Assembly: GCF_004367745.1 (NCBI RefSeq)
Contig: NZ_CP037993.1
Span: forward strand, 5,084,001 to 5,148,000
Reading direction: 5' to 3'
DNA from: Herbaspirillum huttiense
Lineage (GTDB): Bacteria > Pseudomonadota > Gammaproteobacteria > Burkholderiales > Burkholderiaceae_D
Length of the DNA stretch: 64,000 bases
Within the stretch, counting starts at the first letter, position 1. Every line of letters begins with the position of its first letter. The notes beneath the pieces were generated by a model. The model saw nothing but the letters and a program-made list of their open reading frames with translations, ran no database searches and was not told where the DNA came from. Positions 26,654 to 35,720 of this stretch are shown here, one piece after another. The translations under genes were made by a program, and so were the position numbers.

Positions 26654-27222
26654 CTCAGCACCTATTTAGAAATTTTTATATCGTTGCACTGTTAGAAGAA
26701 GCTGCTCAGTAAGAACCGGGTCGTTAACACTCCACCCAGCCCCGTTTAAAGCAGTTTCGCAATCGCATTTCCACCAGGCGGCCATACCCGGCTACCGACT
26801 AACAACGCCAAGCTATAGCAGCCCAGCAGCTCCTGCCAGACGGGAAATTAAATTTTTGGAGATTTTGACGTGATTTCGGATTTGCTACCTGACCAATTGC
26901 TGACCAAATACTGACGAATAGCTGTCGGTACCAGCCATTAACTCTTCGCCAGGATTCGTTAGGAGATGTTTTACATTCAAGGCCCGCAAAATGTAATAAC
27001 AAATTACTTTAAGTGTTTGAAAAATATAATATTTTTCTTCACATTAGGTTTCGACGACGCCGAAAGCGCTCAACGCATAGAAATATTTAGTTACGTTATT
27101 TTTACTTATTTTTACACTCGGCGCGTCACGTAAAGTTCGGAAGGACGAGACGGATAGCACCATTTCGTCAGCTCATTGAAAGCGCCGCGCCCTCTGGCCT
27201 TATCCAGGTTCGCAGAGATACG
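26654..27222. other. AT-rich intergenic region between tniQ and the oxygenase operon
   Basis: About 570 bp with no gene that I accept; a 67-codon frame at 26799-27002 shows no family. It includes an 11-bp tandem repeat at 26889-26921 and AT-rich stretches near 27000-27115. It must contain the promoter of the oxygenase operon and could hold a transposon end, but I could not identify one. Confidence 0.5.
26889..26921. repeat. Three tandem 11-bp repeats (CTGACCAATTG-type)
   Basis: CTGACCAATTG, CTGACCAAATA and CTGACGAATAG follow one another at exact 11-bp spacing, one helical turn. They lie 236-268 bp upstream of the oxygenase gene start. They may be binding sites for a regulator or a recombinase. 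Confidence 0.55.
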
Positions 27223-28563
27223 CTAAAGGCTCGCATTGTGAAACGCCCTATATAGCTGAGATAGCTCTGGTCTAATAAGCGCTAGACCATCTTTTCTGAG
27301 AAGGCTATCAACATGACGTCGGGTTGCCCCTCGCCCACTCACAAAGCTCTCTTTCAGGATGCCAAGCAGAAGATGAATGCGCTTCTCCTTTGCATACCGC
27401 CCAGCGAGGGCTTTATAGCTTCGGTAGCGTGTCGATATCTTGCGACACTCTTCCGGACACCAATATGTCAACGCGGAGCGCTTGAGCTCAAGGGTTTTCG
27501 CTATGGAATTGAGCGTTAAAGGTTGACTGCACTTCGAAAGGCCTGTCAGAAGATCTCGCAACTCTTTCACACGAGTAGGATTTAGCTTCGATCGCGTTGC
27601 CCGGCCCGTTTGAATAGGGCAGGACTTCTGCGCGCAAGTCGACAGAGGAAGAGATGATAGGATCAGGTGCTCGGAACATATCGCGGCAACAGGCACATGA
27701 TGGTGAAGGGTGATATCGAGTAGGCGCCGCAACGTCGGCTTCTTGCCCTTCTGCAGCCAAGCATTTGCTGCCCACGAATCCCATCCAAGCTCTCTACAGA
27801 AAAGAGATTTGTTGCCGGCAGCACGATCTTGAATAAGCCAAAGCAAATTTGACTTGAAGTCGCTAAGAGATGGCCGTGCCGCGGCACTTTGCAGCATTTC
27901 TTCTATGGTTTCTTCTAGCACGAACTCGCTTGGACGAGATTGCAGCATCTGTTCTTCAGGGAGACACAAAGACGCACCACAATGCCCGCAATGCCCAATA
28001 TCGGGGAAAGCTGGAATAAACGGTTGCGATCGCCCACACCTAGGACAGGCCTCTTTAAGCAGCACTCCGTGCCGAGGACAACGACGATACAGTTCGAGAA
28101 ACCAAGCAAGTGGCAGGTAGGCATATCCGATGGATCGAGCCTGCTCTGCAAAACAAAAAGGGCACCATTTAGGTGCCCTCGCTATTAGCGCTTCTCCATT
28201 TTCAGGTAATACATCTTGCCAGGGAAGCATGGTTAGTTGCTCAATGTCGTCACGTCCGGTCAAGGTTCCGACCACTCCTGCAAACATCCGGGCATATAGC
28301 CCGAGAGCATTAATTGTGCGTCCGTCTTTTGTATAGAAGCGATTGTTAACCACATCCTCAATTCGCCTGTCCACCAGCGCAAATACCTTCTGCACTAGGA
28401 TACGCGGATTGACCATATGGCGACGACTTAACCTGAGGATGTATGAAGTCAGCGCCTCGCGACCGATTGCATTGGCCGGCTCGATCTTATACAGCAAGGT
28501 CCTGCGGGACGGTGCCTGGAAATCGCCGAGTTCCGACGAGGATAAATCATGCGGGTTAAGCAT
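27223..28563 (-). CDS. tniQ: TniQ/TnsD-type target-site selection protein
   Basis: 446 residues from ATG 28563, chosen because it overlaps the tnsC stop by 8 bp (ATGCTTAA) and begins MLNPHDLSSSELGDF; the frame opens earlier at 28779 inside tnsC. The N-terminal half has the TniQ hallmark of zinc-binding Cys pairs: WCPFCFAEQ, then RRCPRHGVLL, EACPRCG and CGHCGASLC. The C-terminal half (about residues 240-446) is helical, with HTH-like segments, and is longer than the Tn402 TniQ, closer to TnsD. TnsD proteins bind a specific chromosomal attachment site. The target for this element is unknown; tRNA-Arg at 36.8 kb is the obvious landmark to test. Confidence 0.88.
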   Translation of the reverse strand: MLNPHDLSSSELGDFQAPSRRTLLYKIEPANAIGREALTSYILRLSRRHMVNPRILVQKVFALVDRRIEDVVNNRFYTKDGRTINALGLYARMFAGVVGTLTGRDDIEQLTMLPWQDVLPENGEALIARAPKWCPFCFAEQARSIGYAYLPLAWFLELYRRCPRHGVLLKEACPRCGRSQPFIPAFPDIGHCGHCGASLCLPEEQMLQSRPSEFVLEETIEEMLQSAAARPSLSDFKSNLLWLIQDRAAGNKSLFCRELGWDSWAANAWLQKGKKPTLRRLLDITLHHHVPVAAICSEHLILSSLPLSTCAQKSCPIQTGRATRSKLNPTRVKELRDLLTGLSKCSQPLTLNSIAKTLELKRSALTYWCPEECRKISTRYRSYKALAGRYAKEKRIHLLLGILKESFVSGRGATRRHVDSLLRKDGLALIRPELSQLYRAFHNASL

Positions 28564-29662
28564 ATGCCCCTCCAACTGGATCTCGTACAGGCTTGCGCTC
28601 ACCAACACGCCCAGCGCTCCGTCCTCTCTTGCTGACGGCATTCGCAGAACGCGGAACCTCTCCCATGAGTAACGCTTCGAGATCATTCTCATCGATGTCA
28701 CGGAGCTTTTCCTCTCCCTCCAGAGCCTCCAGGATGATTCGGCGAAGCGCTTTGTTGTCCAAGGCGTATTGGTCAACAAAGGCCAGATCGAATTTCTTTG
28801 CTCCAGCCTGGTAGAAGCGATCCACAGCGCGCACTAGCCAATCTTTGAGAATACCGATCTCACCACCTGTTTTCACGTAAAAGTGCTTCGCATCTTTTTC
28901 GCCATTCAGTTTGTGGGCAACCGGAATCTTCTCCAGCAGCTCCAATAGAGCCGTCTTGAATTTCGCCACGTCGGATGGAGTATTGACGTCGTACCTGGGC
29001 AAATGAACGATCTCGCTGCGGCGAACCAGTTGTCCGCTTTGATCCCTGATATCCAACAATCGGTAGGTGCCGACCAATACAATAACGGCTCCAGTCTGTA
29101 TTGCCAAAGACTTGATCGCCTCAAACTGGAATTCAAGTTTCTTGGGATCGTTCACCATCAGAATATGGTGAGCTTCATCAATAATCAGACAACGTACCTT
29201 CCGCTCTCGCATGCAAATCTCAACGGATTGGCGAAGCACGTCTGCCGTTTCATTGCCGCGGTATCGCGCAAGCGGCATGTCTGAGAACAGTTCCTGTTGG
29301 TGATCGATGTCTAGCTTGCGCTCCACCAATGGTTCTCCAGATCTCTTCAGGAGGCGAGAATAGAAGTCCTTCCAGCTGAAGGATGTCCCCTGCGCAGCCA
29401 CTGCATTTCCATATAGGATAGGGATCTGCTCCGGATTCTCGTCAATGATGTCCTGGTAATCCGCTTGTAGATTTTGTCGAAGCTTGCGAGCCAGCGTGGT
29501 CTTCCCCACACCAGTTGGCCCCGTCACGATCACAATACTGCTCCCGGCCCCGCCTGCCCGCACTGCTGCCAGTGCCGTGTCCAGGGCAGCTCTCATATGC
29601 GGATGAGCGACGGTGTAATTGATGAATCCCATCTTTTTCTGCTGCATGTCTTGAGTTTTCAT
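28556..29662 (-). CDS. tnsC: TnsC-like AAA+ ATPase
   Basis: 368 residues with Walker A VTGPTGVGKTTLARKL (about 45-60) and Walker B VRCLIIDEAHHIL, then a sensor region IVLVGTYRLLDI. This is the TniB/TnsC pattern. TnsC forms filaments on target DNA and passes the target from TniQ to the transposase. The ATG overlaps the tnsAB stop as ATGA (29659-29662), and the gene overlaps tniQ by 8 bp, so the three are tightly coupled. The C-terminus beyond the AAA domain is basic (SKRGRSAGRVGERKP), likely contacting a partner or DNA. Confidence 0.92.
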   Translation of the reverse strand: MKTQDMQQKKMGFINYTVAHPHMRAALDTALAAVRAGGAGSSIVIVTGPTGVGKTTLARKLRQNLQADYQDIIDENPEQIPILYGNAVAAQGTSFSWKDFYSRLLKRSGEPLVERKLDIDHQQELFSDMPLARYRGNETADVLRQSVEICMRERKVRCLIIDEAHHILMVNDPKKLEFQFEAIKSLAIQTGAVIVLVGTYRLLDIRDQSGQLVRRSEIVHLPRYDVNTPSDVAKFKTALLELLEKIPVAHKLNGEKDAKHFYVKTGGEIGILKDWLVRAVDRFYQAGAKKFDLAFVDQYALDNKALRRIILEALEGEEKLRDIDENDLEALLMGEVPRSANAVSKRGRSAGRVGERKPVRDPVGGAYA

Positions 29663-32334
29663 TTCAATTCTCCGAATCGCTCACCTGCTTTCACATCGAA
29701 TGGATTAGCAGCCTTGTTTGCCTGCTCTTCCGGCTCCTTGTCAGATCCTTCCAGAAGATTCACGATGCCTAATGCATCCTCTGCGGCACGAACTTCAGCT
29801 GCCTTCTTTTGATGGAGCAGCAACTTTTCTTTTGCATCTACTGCCAACAGATTCCGACCGTGCACCACACGATTGCCACGATCACGTTGTGTGGCCGCGC
29901 CTTGACGCGCCCGGGCCTCATAAGAGATCAGCTGAACTTCCGTTTCAGTTCTGCTGACAAACTGTGCCGATTCCGGGCACTCGCATCGAATCCATTCCTT
30001 TCCAACTTGGGCGTACACATATCCCAGATCGAAGGGGTCGTATTTCACTGGAACCTTGGCATTAGCCAACGCCACTTCCCGAAACATTGGATTGAAATAG
30101 AAGTTCGCTCCGACCTTAATTCCACGGCCGTGCGTAATGCGCCTAACTCCTCCACGCACATCTGGCAGGCAAAGAATGGCCAGTTCTTCAGACTCCGTAA
30201 TCATCCTCATGTGACGGACACCAGTGACTCGGAGACTGTGGTCAAAAGCCTCACGGGGTGAAACGCCAAGTCGGCTATGTTCCAGCCGCGAATAGGTATT
30301 CTCGATATAGTCTTCGAAAGACAGCGCGATTTCCTGCAACGTCCATACAGCCGTCTTACGCGGATCGTGCGTCGACGATGTGGAACGAGGCTTTTGCAAG
30401 GGCAGGTTGTTGCCCTTCAGCTGATGAAAGAACTGCTGATTCGCGACACCGAAAAATCGCTCAATCACCGATCCATAGCGCCCCTTGGCGCTGGGCCTAG
30501 TCTTCTTGGTCACCTTCAAGCAAGCTAAAAGAATCTCCCAAAAGCCGCCCTCAAATTCGCTTCCTTTGTCGGTCACGATCGTGTCTGGAACCCGTCGGTG
30601 TCGTCGGATGCAGTCTCGCATGAGCAACATGCACGTCCGATAGCTGGGGCGTTCGTAAGTGATCACAAATGCTAAAACCATGCGCGTATTGGCATCCAGC
30701 ATGACGGAGAGCCAAGGTTTTCCCATCGATTTCCCAAATACACTGTCAACCAGCTGCAGGTCCATTTGCGTGTGATCGACATGTGCGATATCAAAAGCAC
30801 GCTGGCCATGCACAGGGGCTGCATTATCAAGCCGCCAGTGAACAAACTCTGAGTATTGATACGCACCCTTGTCGCCTTGAACGGCCCGTTTGCGATCACC
30901 TATCGTTTTCTTCTTGTTTATCTCTGCACGGAAGGTCTTTATGCTTGGTCCGGCAATACCCATCTGGTCACAAAGTGCCAGCAATATCGAATAGCAGGCA
31001 GAGATTGATTTAGGGGACTCTCCCACGAGGTGTTCATCGATGACCGCATCAATGAGCTGAATGACCTCGTCGCTTATCTTCCTTTCGCGATTTCCACGAT
31101 CTTTGATCCTAGAAATGAGGCCAACGACACCATTTCCTAGCTCTCGCTCAGCGATTGCTTGTTTCCGCCGCCACTCGCGGAGCGTGCGTTCTGGAACGTT
31201 TTTAAGCGGCGTACCATTAGCCAGCGCCTTCAATATGTCCATGCGCGCAATTGCTGTATCCATATCGGATGCTGATGCGCTGAGAAGTCGCCGCTGGACT
31301 TCATCAGCCAGATCAACAGATGCAACAAGCTCTCCCGAGATATGACCGTCGCTGATCAGATTTTGAATATCAGCAAGTGGTATGCTCAAAATAGGGCCGC
31401 TCGCAGGCTTAATAAATACTGATTCAGTGCCAGCGTTAACTACTTCCCAGGGCTGACCATCCCAAAGAAGCTTCTGGCCCGCATCGAGGGTCAAAGTCCG
31501 AATCGCAGGGAGGCTTGCGCCCACTGTTCTTGGAGTACCAGCAATCTGGCTGTACGCAGCCATGACTCGCTCGTCTCGAAAGATTCTTGTGAAACGTGCT
31601 TCTGCAATTGAATCGACGTCCCAGTTAAAGAACAGCTTTCTATCTGCGATAAGTTTGTAAATCGCTCCCGATCGGATACCGTCAAATGTGCCAATCAGGT
31701 CTTTCAACAAGATAGAGTTGGCCCCCTCAAACGCGTCATATATTTCTTTCTCCATCTGGGAAACAACTGCCGGCGCATCTACATCAAGAAAGTCCGACAG
31801 AAATTTGACGTTCGCCAGAAATATCTGGTTGACGCTGGTATCCACCCATACGGAGAAATTCAATCCGTATGCGGCCGCAAACGCTTCCCCCGGAGGGCAT
31901 CGCCATTTCTGGTCGGTATAGGCATAGACATTGGACTCTTTAATCTTCTCATGCAGCCAAGACTCGGTCTTACACTCGACCCATCCGATGTAGTTTTCCG
32001 CAATAACAAAGAAGTCAGGAACGGTGGTATAGCCACGCCGGACGCCATTTCTATCGAAATAGGGCAGAGAGATCTTTGGGCACTGGTCATAGAACTCATA
32101 GACCTCCTGCTCGTGCTCCCAAAGAATGATGGCCGGCAACTCACAGGTATGGCTTTCTGCTTGGATGACATGTCCCATCTTTTTGCTAGGGTATCTGCAG
32201 GCCACACTGCCCGGACCGCTGCGTACACGCCGGCTTGGCGGCGCGCTACGAATGCGTTCCACTACGGCACGGGCCCGCTGGCTTAACCCGCGGCGAATCA
32301 TCAGTGCATCAAGCTTCTCTTGCGTAAGCATCAT
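29659..32334 (-). CDS. tnsAB: Fused TnsA endonuclease-TnsB transposase
   Basis: About 891 residues from ATG 32334, preceded by CAGGGA; a TTG at 32385 gives the 908-residue form. The first 260 residues are TnsA-like, with an active-site pattern TVPDFFVIAENYIGWVECKT (D...ExK of the restriction-endonuclease fold). The rest is TnsB-like: a helix-turn-helix region (LREWRRKQAIAERELG), then an RNase H-type DDE core with HVDHTQMDLQLVD, DKGSEFEGGFW and KGRYGSVIERFFG, and a beta-barrel/helical tail. Such fusions let one protein cut both strands for cut-and-paste movement. Separate TnsA and TnsB genes are the rule in Tn7; fusions are known in some Tn7-like and CRISPR-associated elements. Confidence 0.92.
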   Translation of the reverse strand: MMLTQEKLDALMIRRGLSQRARAVVERIRSAPPSRRVRSGPGSVACRYPSKKMGHVIQAESHTCELPAIILWEHEQEVYEFYDQCPKISLPYFDRNGVRRGYTTVPDFFVIAENYIGWVECKTESWLHEKIKESNVYAYTDQKWRCPPGEAFAAAYGLNFSVWVDTSVNQIFLANVKFLSDFLDVDAPAVVSQMEKEIYDAFEGANSILLKDLIGTFDGIRSGAIYKLIADRKLFFNWDVDSIAEARFTRIFRDERVMAAYSQIAGTPRTVGASLPAIRTLTLDAGQKLLWDGQPWEVVNAGTESVFIKPASGPILSIPLADIQNLISDGHISGELVASVDLADEVQRRLLSASASDMDTAIARMDILKALANGTPLKNVPERTLREWRRKQAIAERELGNGVVGLISRIKDRGNRERKISDEVIQLIDAVIDEHLVGESPKSISACYSILLALCDQMGIAGPSIKTFRAEINKKKTIGDRKRAVQGDKGAYQYSEFVHWRLDNAAPVHGQRAFDIAHVDHTQMDLQLVDSVFGKSMGKPWLSVMLDANTRMVLAFVITYERPSYRTCMLLMRDCIRRHRRVPDTIVTDKGSEFEGGFWEILLACLKVTKKTRPSAKGRYGSVIERFFGVANQQFFHQLKGNNLPLQKPRSTSSTHDPRKTAVWTLQEIALSFEDYIENTYSRLEHSRLGVSPREAFDHSLRVTGVRHMRMITESEELAILCLPDVRGGVRRITHGRGIKVGANFYFNPMFREVALANAKVPVKYDPFDLGYVYAQVGKEWIRCECPESAQFVSRTETEVQLISYEARARQGAATQRDRGNRVVHGRNLLAVDAKEKLLLHQKKAAEVRAAEDALGIVNLLEGSDKEPEEQANKAANPFDVKAGERFGELK

Positions 32335-32504
32335 TCCCTGCCCTGGAGGCGACTTGTCGTCCCCGATGTGATTTATCCCATCCAAGCTCCTGCATACCTA
32401 TTGCACGGCGGCACGCATGAATTTGGCACTCGTAAATTCATAATATTTGGTAGCATTCTTCAGGCAAGAAAAAATAGAATTAAATGTATAAACTATTGAT
32501 TTAA

Positions 32505-33353
32505 ATGAATAAAATGAAGAGAGGACGTCCTTTTAGGGGACGTTTCGAGGCGACCAGAATCAAAATTTGGACCTTGGCAGCCCTTGAGGAGGCAAATCGA
32601 CGGGAGAAGTCTGTAGAAGAACTCTTGGGCTATGACGGCCAATGGCACGGCATGTGGATCCGATACTGCCGCGGGGTCGTTGCGCCTTCGGAGTCCAGGC
32701 TCAATAGAATTGAAAAGGTGCTGCAAGGAACAGCCCAGTATTATCGCTCGCCAATATGGAGCCTTTATTCACCTAAGCGCTTCGATGAGGATGATCTTGA
32801 GCGCCACATCGCCAAGCTGGCACCACCTTTTAGATCAAGGCTTCGTTGGGACTTTGAAGATTATCAGCACCTGCCGCCATGGCTGGAGCCGATTGAAGAG
32901 GAATTGGCCGAAGTTGACGAGGACGGTAAGTTTGAGTCAGATATAGTTTTCTACTATCGAGAACTGCTTGAAGAGGTCATATTGAAGATCCCGGATCCGA
33001 AGCTGGGTATGAGCGCCTTGAACACTTTATTTTTAATGCTTCAGGAACAACTATTACGGGGCAATACAGCTGGCGTGGAAACATTGAGTATTGCGTGGAC
33101 AATGGCTGAGGAGCTACGCCACCGGCACCCGCTGCTCAAACATCTTCCCATCGATATCTTTCATCGAGCGCTTATACCGCTGACGGATCTTATGTCTTGG
33201 ACACTCAAGGGACATGGAAATATGTCGCTGTTCAAAACAAAGCAACCTGACACGGCATGGGAGAGCTTATTTGAACACCTCTCTCGGCAACCTCATTGGC
33301 TACCTACAGCGCAGCGCCACGGGTTCGTTCCGCCGCCTCGCTATTTAGAGTGA
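32505..33353 (+). CDS. Conserved-looking hypothetical protein divergent from tnsAB
   Basis: 282 residues starting at ATG 32505 with the basic start MNKMKRGRPFRGRFEATRIK. It is otherwise acidic and helical, with the segment WIRYCRGVVAPSESRLNRIE reminiscent of a helix-turn-helix partner and a Trp/Pro-rich stretch LPPWLEPIEEELAEVDEDG. No family is recognised. It is divergent from tnsAB, only about 120-170 bp away, so the two share a promoter region and it may be a regulator of transposition or an added targeting protein. It overlaps the end of the convergent gene at 33345-33353. Confidence 0.5.
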   Translation: MNKMKRGRPFRGRFEATRIKIWTLAALEEANRREKSVEELLGYDGQWHGMWIRYCRGVVAPSESRLNRIEKVLQGTAQYYRSPIWSLYSPKRFDEDDLERHIAKLAPPFRSRLRWDFEDYQHLPPWLEPIEEELAEVDEDGKFESDIVFYYRELLEEVILKIPDPKLGMSALNTLFLMLQEQLLRGNTAGVETLSIAWTMAEELRHRHPLLKHLPIDIFHRALIPLTDLMSWTLKGHGNMSLFKTKQPDTAWESLFEHLSRQPHWLPTAQRHGFVPPPRYLE

Positions 33354-33743
33354 GAGACTCGCCGACCGCAGGTGAGGAGAGTCGACATTAATGTCAATCT
33401 GAAAGGTAACGACATGCGCGCCTTCCGGATCCCGCTCTTTGAGCAGCAATTCCACAACCTTCCTGAAATGCATCTCCAGTAGCTCGCCTGCCAATGAGTT
33501 TTCCATTGACTCAGAGACCAGGCGAATTGTGTGCGATTTAAGGTTTACTTCTAATTGGCAGGTACTTCCCGAAAAATCGCGGCGTACTACCTCAACCAGC
33601 TCCGTGTCGCCCCTACACAAGGCACATTCCTGAAAGCGTTGAGTAACCACTTCGAGTTCATGCGCGCGGTAGACACAACGACGATCTATCTCAAAAAGAG
33701 GGCGATAAATTTCGGGGATAAGAAATTGCTGGATCAACATCAT
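33345..33743 (-). CDS. Hypothetical protein with CxxC motif
   Basis: About 132 residues from ATG 33743 (the frame opens at 33785 but the first residues look non-coding). It contains ECALCRGDTELVEVVRRDF, a CxxC that could bind a metal, and otherwise alternating beta/helix segments. No family is recognised. Its stop region overlaps the stop of the 32505 gene on the other strand. Confidence 0.45.
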   Translation of the reverse strand: MMLIQQFLIPEIYRPLFEIDRRCVYRAHELEVVTQRFQECALCRGDTELVEVVRRDFSGSTCQLEVNLKSHTIRLVSESMENSLAGELLEMHFRKVVELLLKERDPEGAHVVTFQIDINVDSPHLRSASLSL

Positions 33744-33861
33744 GTCAGGCCTTCTAACTTGGTGATGAACAGTGCACCGTCGCACCTCATGACTTAGTTA
33801 TAGCTACAATATGAGTAAGCGCAATTTTGCAATTCATCAAATCAGCCCACTGAATCATCAA

Positions 33862-34149
33862 CTAATCATCGCGTTTGGATGACGGGCGGCCACGCCGAGG
33901 AGTCGGCTGCTCAGTTGTCGACTGCAGCTCTTCTTCGTAGATTTGAAAGAGATCCAACAACGAATGATTCAGCGCAGCTGCAATCTTCTGCAACGTAGTA
34001 AAAGACGGATCCTTATGGGCAAGCTCAATAGAGCTCACGTAGCTACGCTCCAGGCCGGCCTCAAATGCCAAATCTTCTTGAGTAATAGCGGCCTGAATCC
34101 TGAGACGGCGCACGGCACGCCCCAAGGCCTTCCTAAACTTCAAATCCAC
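33862..34149 (-). CDS. XRE-family transcriptional regulator
   Basis: About 95 residues from GTG 34149, which I prefer to an upstream ATG at 34323 because a strong palindrome (34160-34181) lies right in front of it, and because the extra N-terminus overlaps the divergent lipoprotein gene. The helix-turn-helix is ALGRAVRRLRIQAAITQEDLAFEAGLERSYVSSIELAHKDPSFTTLQKIAAAL, a textbook Cro/CI (HTH_3) domain, shown here in segments only for position. The tail is basic (RRGRPSSKRDD). It probably represses itself and the neighbouring genes of the element. The C-terminus carries no sensor domain. Confidence 0.8.
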   Translation of the reverse strand: MDLKFRKALGRAVRRLRIQAAITQEDLAFEAGLERSYVSSIELAHKDPSFTTLQKIAAALNHSLLDLFQIYEEELQSTTEQPTPRRGRPSSKRDD

Positions 34150-34159
34150 GGCACGCCCT

Positions 34160-34181
34160 AATTCTGTCAAAAGACAGAATT
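34160..34181. promoter_or_regulatory. Palindromic operator candidate upstream of XRE gene
   Basis: AATTCTGTC-AAAA-GACAGAATT is a perfect 9-bp inverted repeat with a 4-bp centre. It ends about 10 bp upstream of the GTG start of the XRE gene, as expected for autorepression, though it could also act as a hairpin in the mRNA leader. Confidence 0.55.
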
Positions 34182-34304
34182 TCGCGTTTATAATTTGTTT
34201 TGTATTCGTACTATAGAAGTCATATATGAGCGATGCAGAATTCATCAAAACATGCCGCTCGCTCATGAACTCCGTACCCAGAAAAATATGAAAAGGAAGT
34301 TTGG

Positions 34305-34619
34305 ATGAAGGCAAGAAACGCAATCCGGATCTTAGCTGTATTCATGTGCTCGGCGCTATCTGCATGCGACAAGGGCGCATCTGAGGAAGTGAAATCGCTG
34401 GCCTACTACAAAGGCCATACTACGGAAGCTAATACTGTGTTTGTTAAGTGCCAGGAGTTGCGAAACAATGAGCTTAGCCAGATGGCGCCTGCACAACGCC
34501 TAGATTGGGAAGGATCACCTCAAGGAATCAATTGCAAGAATGCATCTGACGCACGATCAGAGAGGAACTACACGCAATATCAAGAGCGTATGCGCGAAGA
34601 GGCGAAGAAATACCGTTGA
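34305..34619 (+). CDS. EexN-like entry-exclusion lipoprotein
   Basis: 104 residues with a lipoprotein signal ending ALSAC (lipobox, Cys at about residue 20) after a hydrophobic stretch. The mature part has YYKGHTTEANTVFVKCQELR and INCKNASDARS, the YY...H...C...C.NA pattern of EexN-type entry-exclusion proteins of conjugative elements. These inner-membrane lipoproteins stop redundant transfer of the same element. The ribosome-binding site AAAAGGAAG is clear. No conjugation genes are nearby, so this looks like a remnant of an integrative or conjugative element. Assignment is by pattern and not by search. Confidence 0.7.
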   Translation: MKARNAIRILAVFMCSALSACDKGASEEVKSLAYYKGHTTEANTVFVKCQELRNNELSQMAPAQRLDWEGSPQGINCKNASDARSERNYTQYQERMREEAKKYR

Positions 34620-34865
34620 TGCTCCGGCGCCCCGCCTAGATCGCGCAGAAGTTCGATGTGAGTCCGACATAGCGCCCACATTAAGCGCCCCAAAGCACAC
34701 AAGTAACCTACACTTCCGGTTACTATTGCGAAAAATTGGGGAGGTAAGCAATGCCATTTGAGATGGATTGTCTTTTTGAAACTGGCTACTGCGGTGCGGG
34801 GAAAGCCCAGACAAATGATCGCATTCAACTCCTCGGAACTCACAATCCGCAGGGCGTAAATAATA

Positions 34866-35720
34866 ATGGCAACAGTGAAGCGTAGTTCGTTGAGAAAACC
34901 GAGCCAAGTGCATGGAAACGCAACTGAAAGCTCCTGGAGAGACCATCCAGTCGTAGTTGCTTCAATTGCCGTAGCTGCGACGCTAACCTTAATGGGAGGC
35001 GTTATATTCCCACTACTTACGGCTCACCTGTCCTCTGAGAATTCGGAATTGCGCAAAGTCGCCGATGCGAAAGGCGAAGAAATTGGCGGTCTGAAGAAAC
35101 AGCTCGATGCCTTGGAGCTCAAACTCGTTGCGGAGAAGGCCGCGTTCCAGAAACTCGAAAATGAAAAGACGAAAATTGCCGAAGAATTCCGCCTGGCGAC
35201 GATAGAGAATCCGTTTGTTTTGCCGAGCGGCTACCCGAAGGGGCTAGATACCATCCGAATTGGGTCTACTCCAGCAGAAGTAGAAGCTGCCTTTCCTGAA
35301 GCGCAAATCGACAAGAAGGTGGAGGGCTTCTGGTCAATTAAGGTTACGCACCCAATTTTCTCGTCAGCCACTTATTACTTTGGAAGCGATAACCGAGCAA
35401 TAACACACATTCTGTTTCATACAAACTACCAAGGACCCGTCAAAGATAAAGATATATTGCCACTGGTAAAGCGACATTTTGGCAAACCAAAAATCTCCAT
35501 CGATGAAAACTATTTGTGGATAACTGCCGGGGCTCAGAAAGAAGAGATTTCGGTAGAGGATGGTCAATTATTTATAATCTATGGCAAAGATATGCTGCCT
35601 AATTGGCTTGTTCGCGCTTTAACTAGATGCGGGCGTCCTGGTTACGCCCCCGAAGGGGATCTCAAAGCACTCTGCGAGCGCTTTACAAAGCAGAAGACGC
35701 AAGCGAAAAAAGAACGTTGA
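34866..35720 (+). CDS. Hypothetical membrane-anchored coiled-coil protein
   Basis: 284 residues. After a short basic start there is one transmembrane segment (VVVASIAVAATLTLMGGVIFPLL), then a coiled coil of about 60 residues (SSENSELRKVADAKGEEIGGL...). A folded C-terminal domain of about 150 residues follows, with TIRIGSTPAEVEAAFP and alternating strands, resembling small periplasmic domains that sense or bind ligands. No family is recognised. It lies after the EexN-like gene with a 246-bp gap in which I see no gene. Function unknown. Confidence 0.6.
   Translation: MATVKRSSLRKPSQVHGNATESSWRDHPVVVASIAVAATLTLMGGVIFPLLTAHLSSENSELRKVADAKGEEIGGLKKQLDALELKLVAEKAAFQKLENEKTKIAEEFRLATIENPFVLPSGYPKGLDTIRIGSTPAEVEAAFPEAQIDKKVEGFWSIKVTHPIFSSATYYFGSDNRAITHILFHTNYQGPVKDKDILPLVKRHFGKPKISIDENYLWITAGAQKEEISVEDGQLFIIYGKDMLPNWLVRALTRCGRPGYAPEGDLKALCERFTKQKTQAKKER

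Larger units (their letters stand above)
27223..32385 (-). mobile_element. Tn7-like transposition module (TnsAB-TnsC-TniQ)
   Basis: Three overlapping genes on one strand encode a fused TnsA-TnsB, a TnsC ATPase and a TniQ/TnsD-type target selector. No TnsE and no CRISPR-Cas genes are seen in the window, so targeting is presumably by the TniQ/TnsD protein. The transposon ends, expected to start with TGT and to contain several TnsB-site repeats, were not found by eye. The secretion and defence-like genes at lower coordinates may be cargo. Confidence 0.8.
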
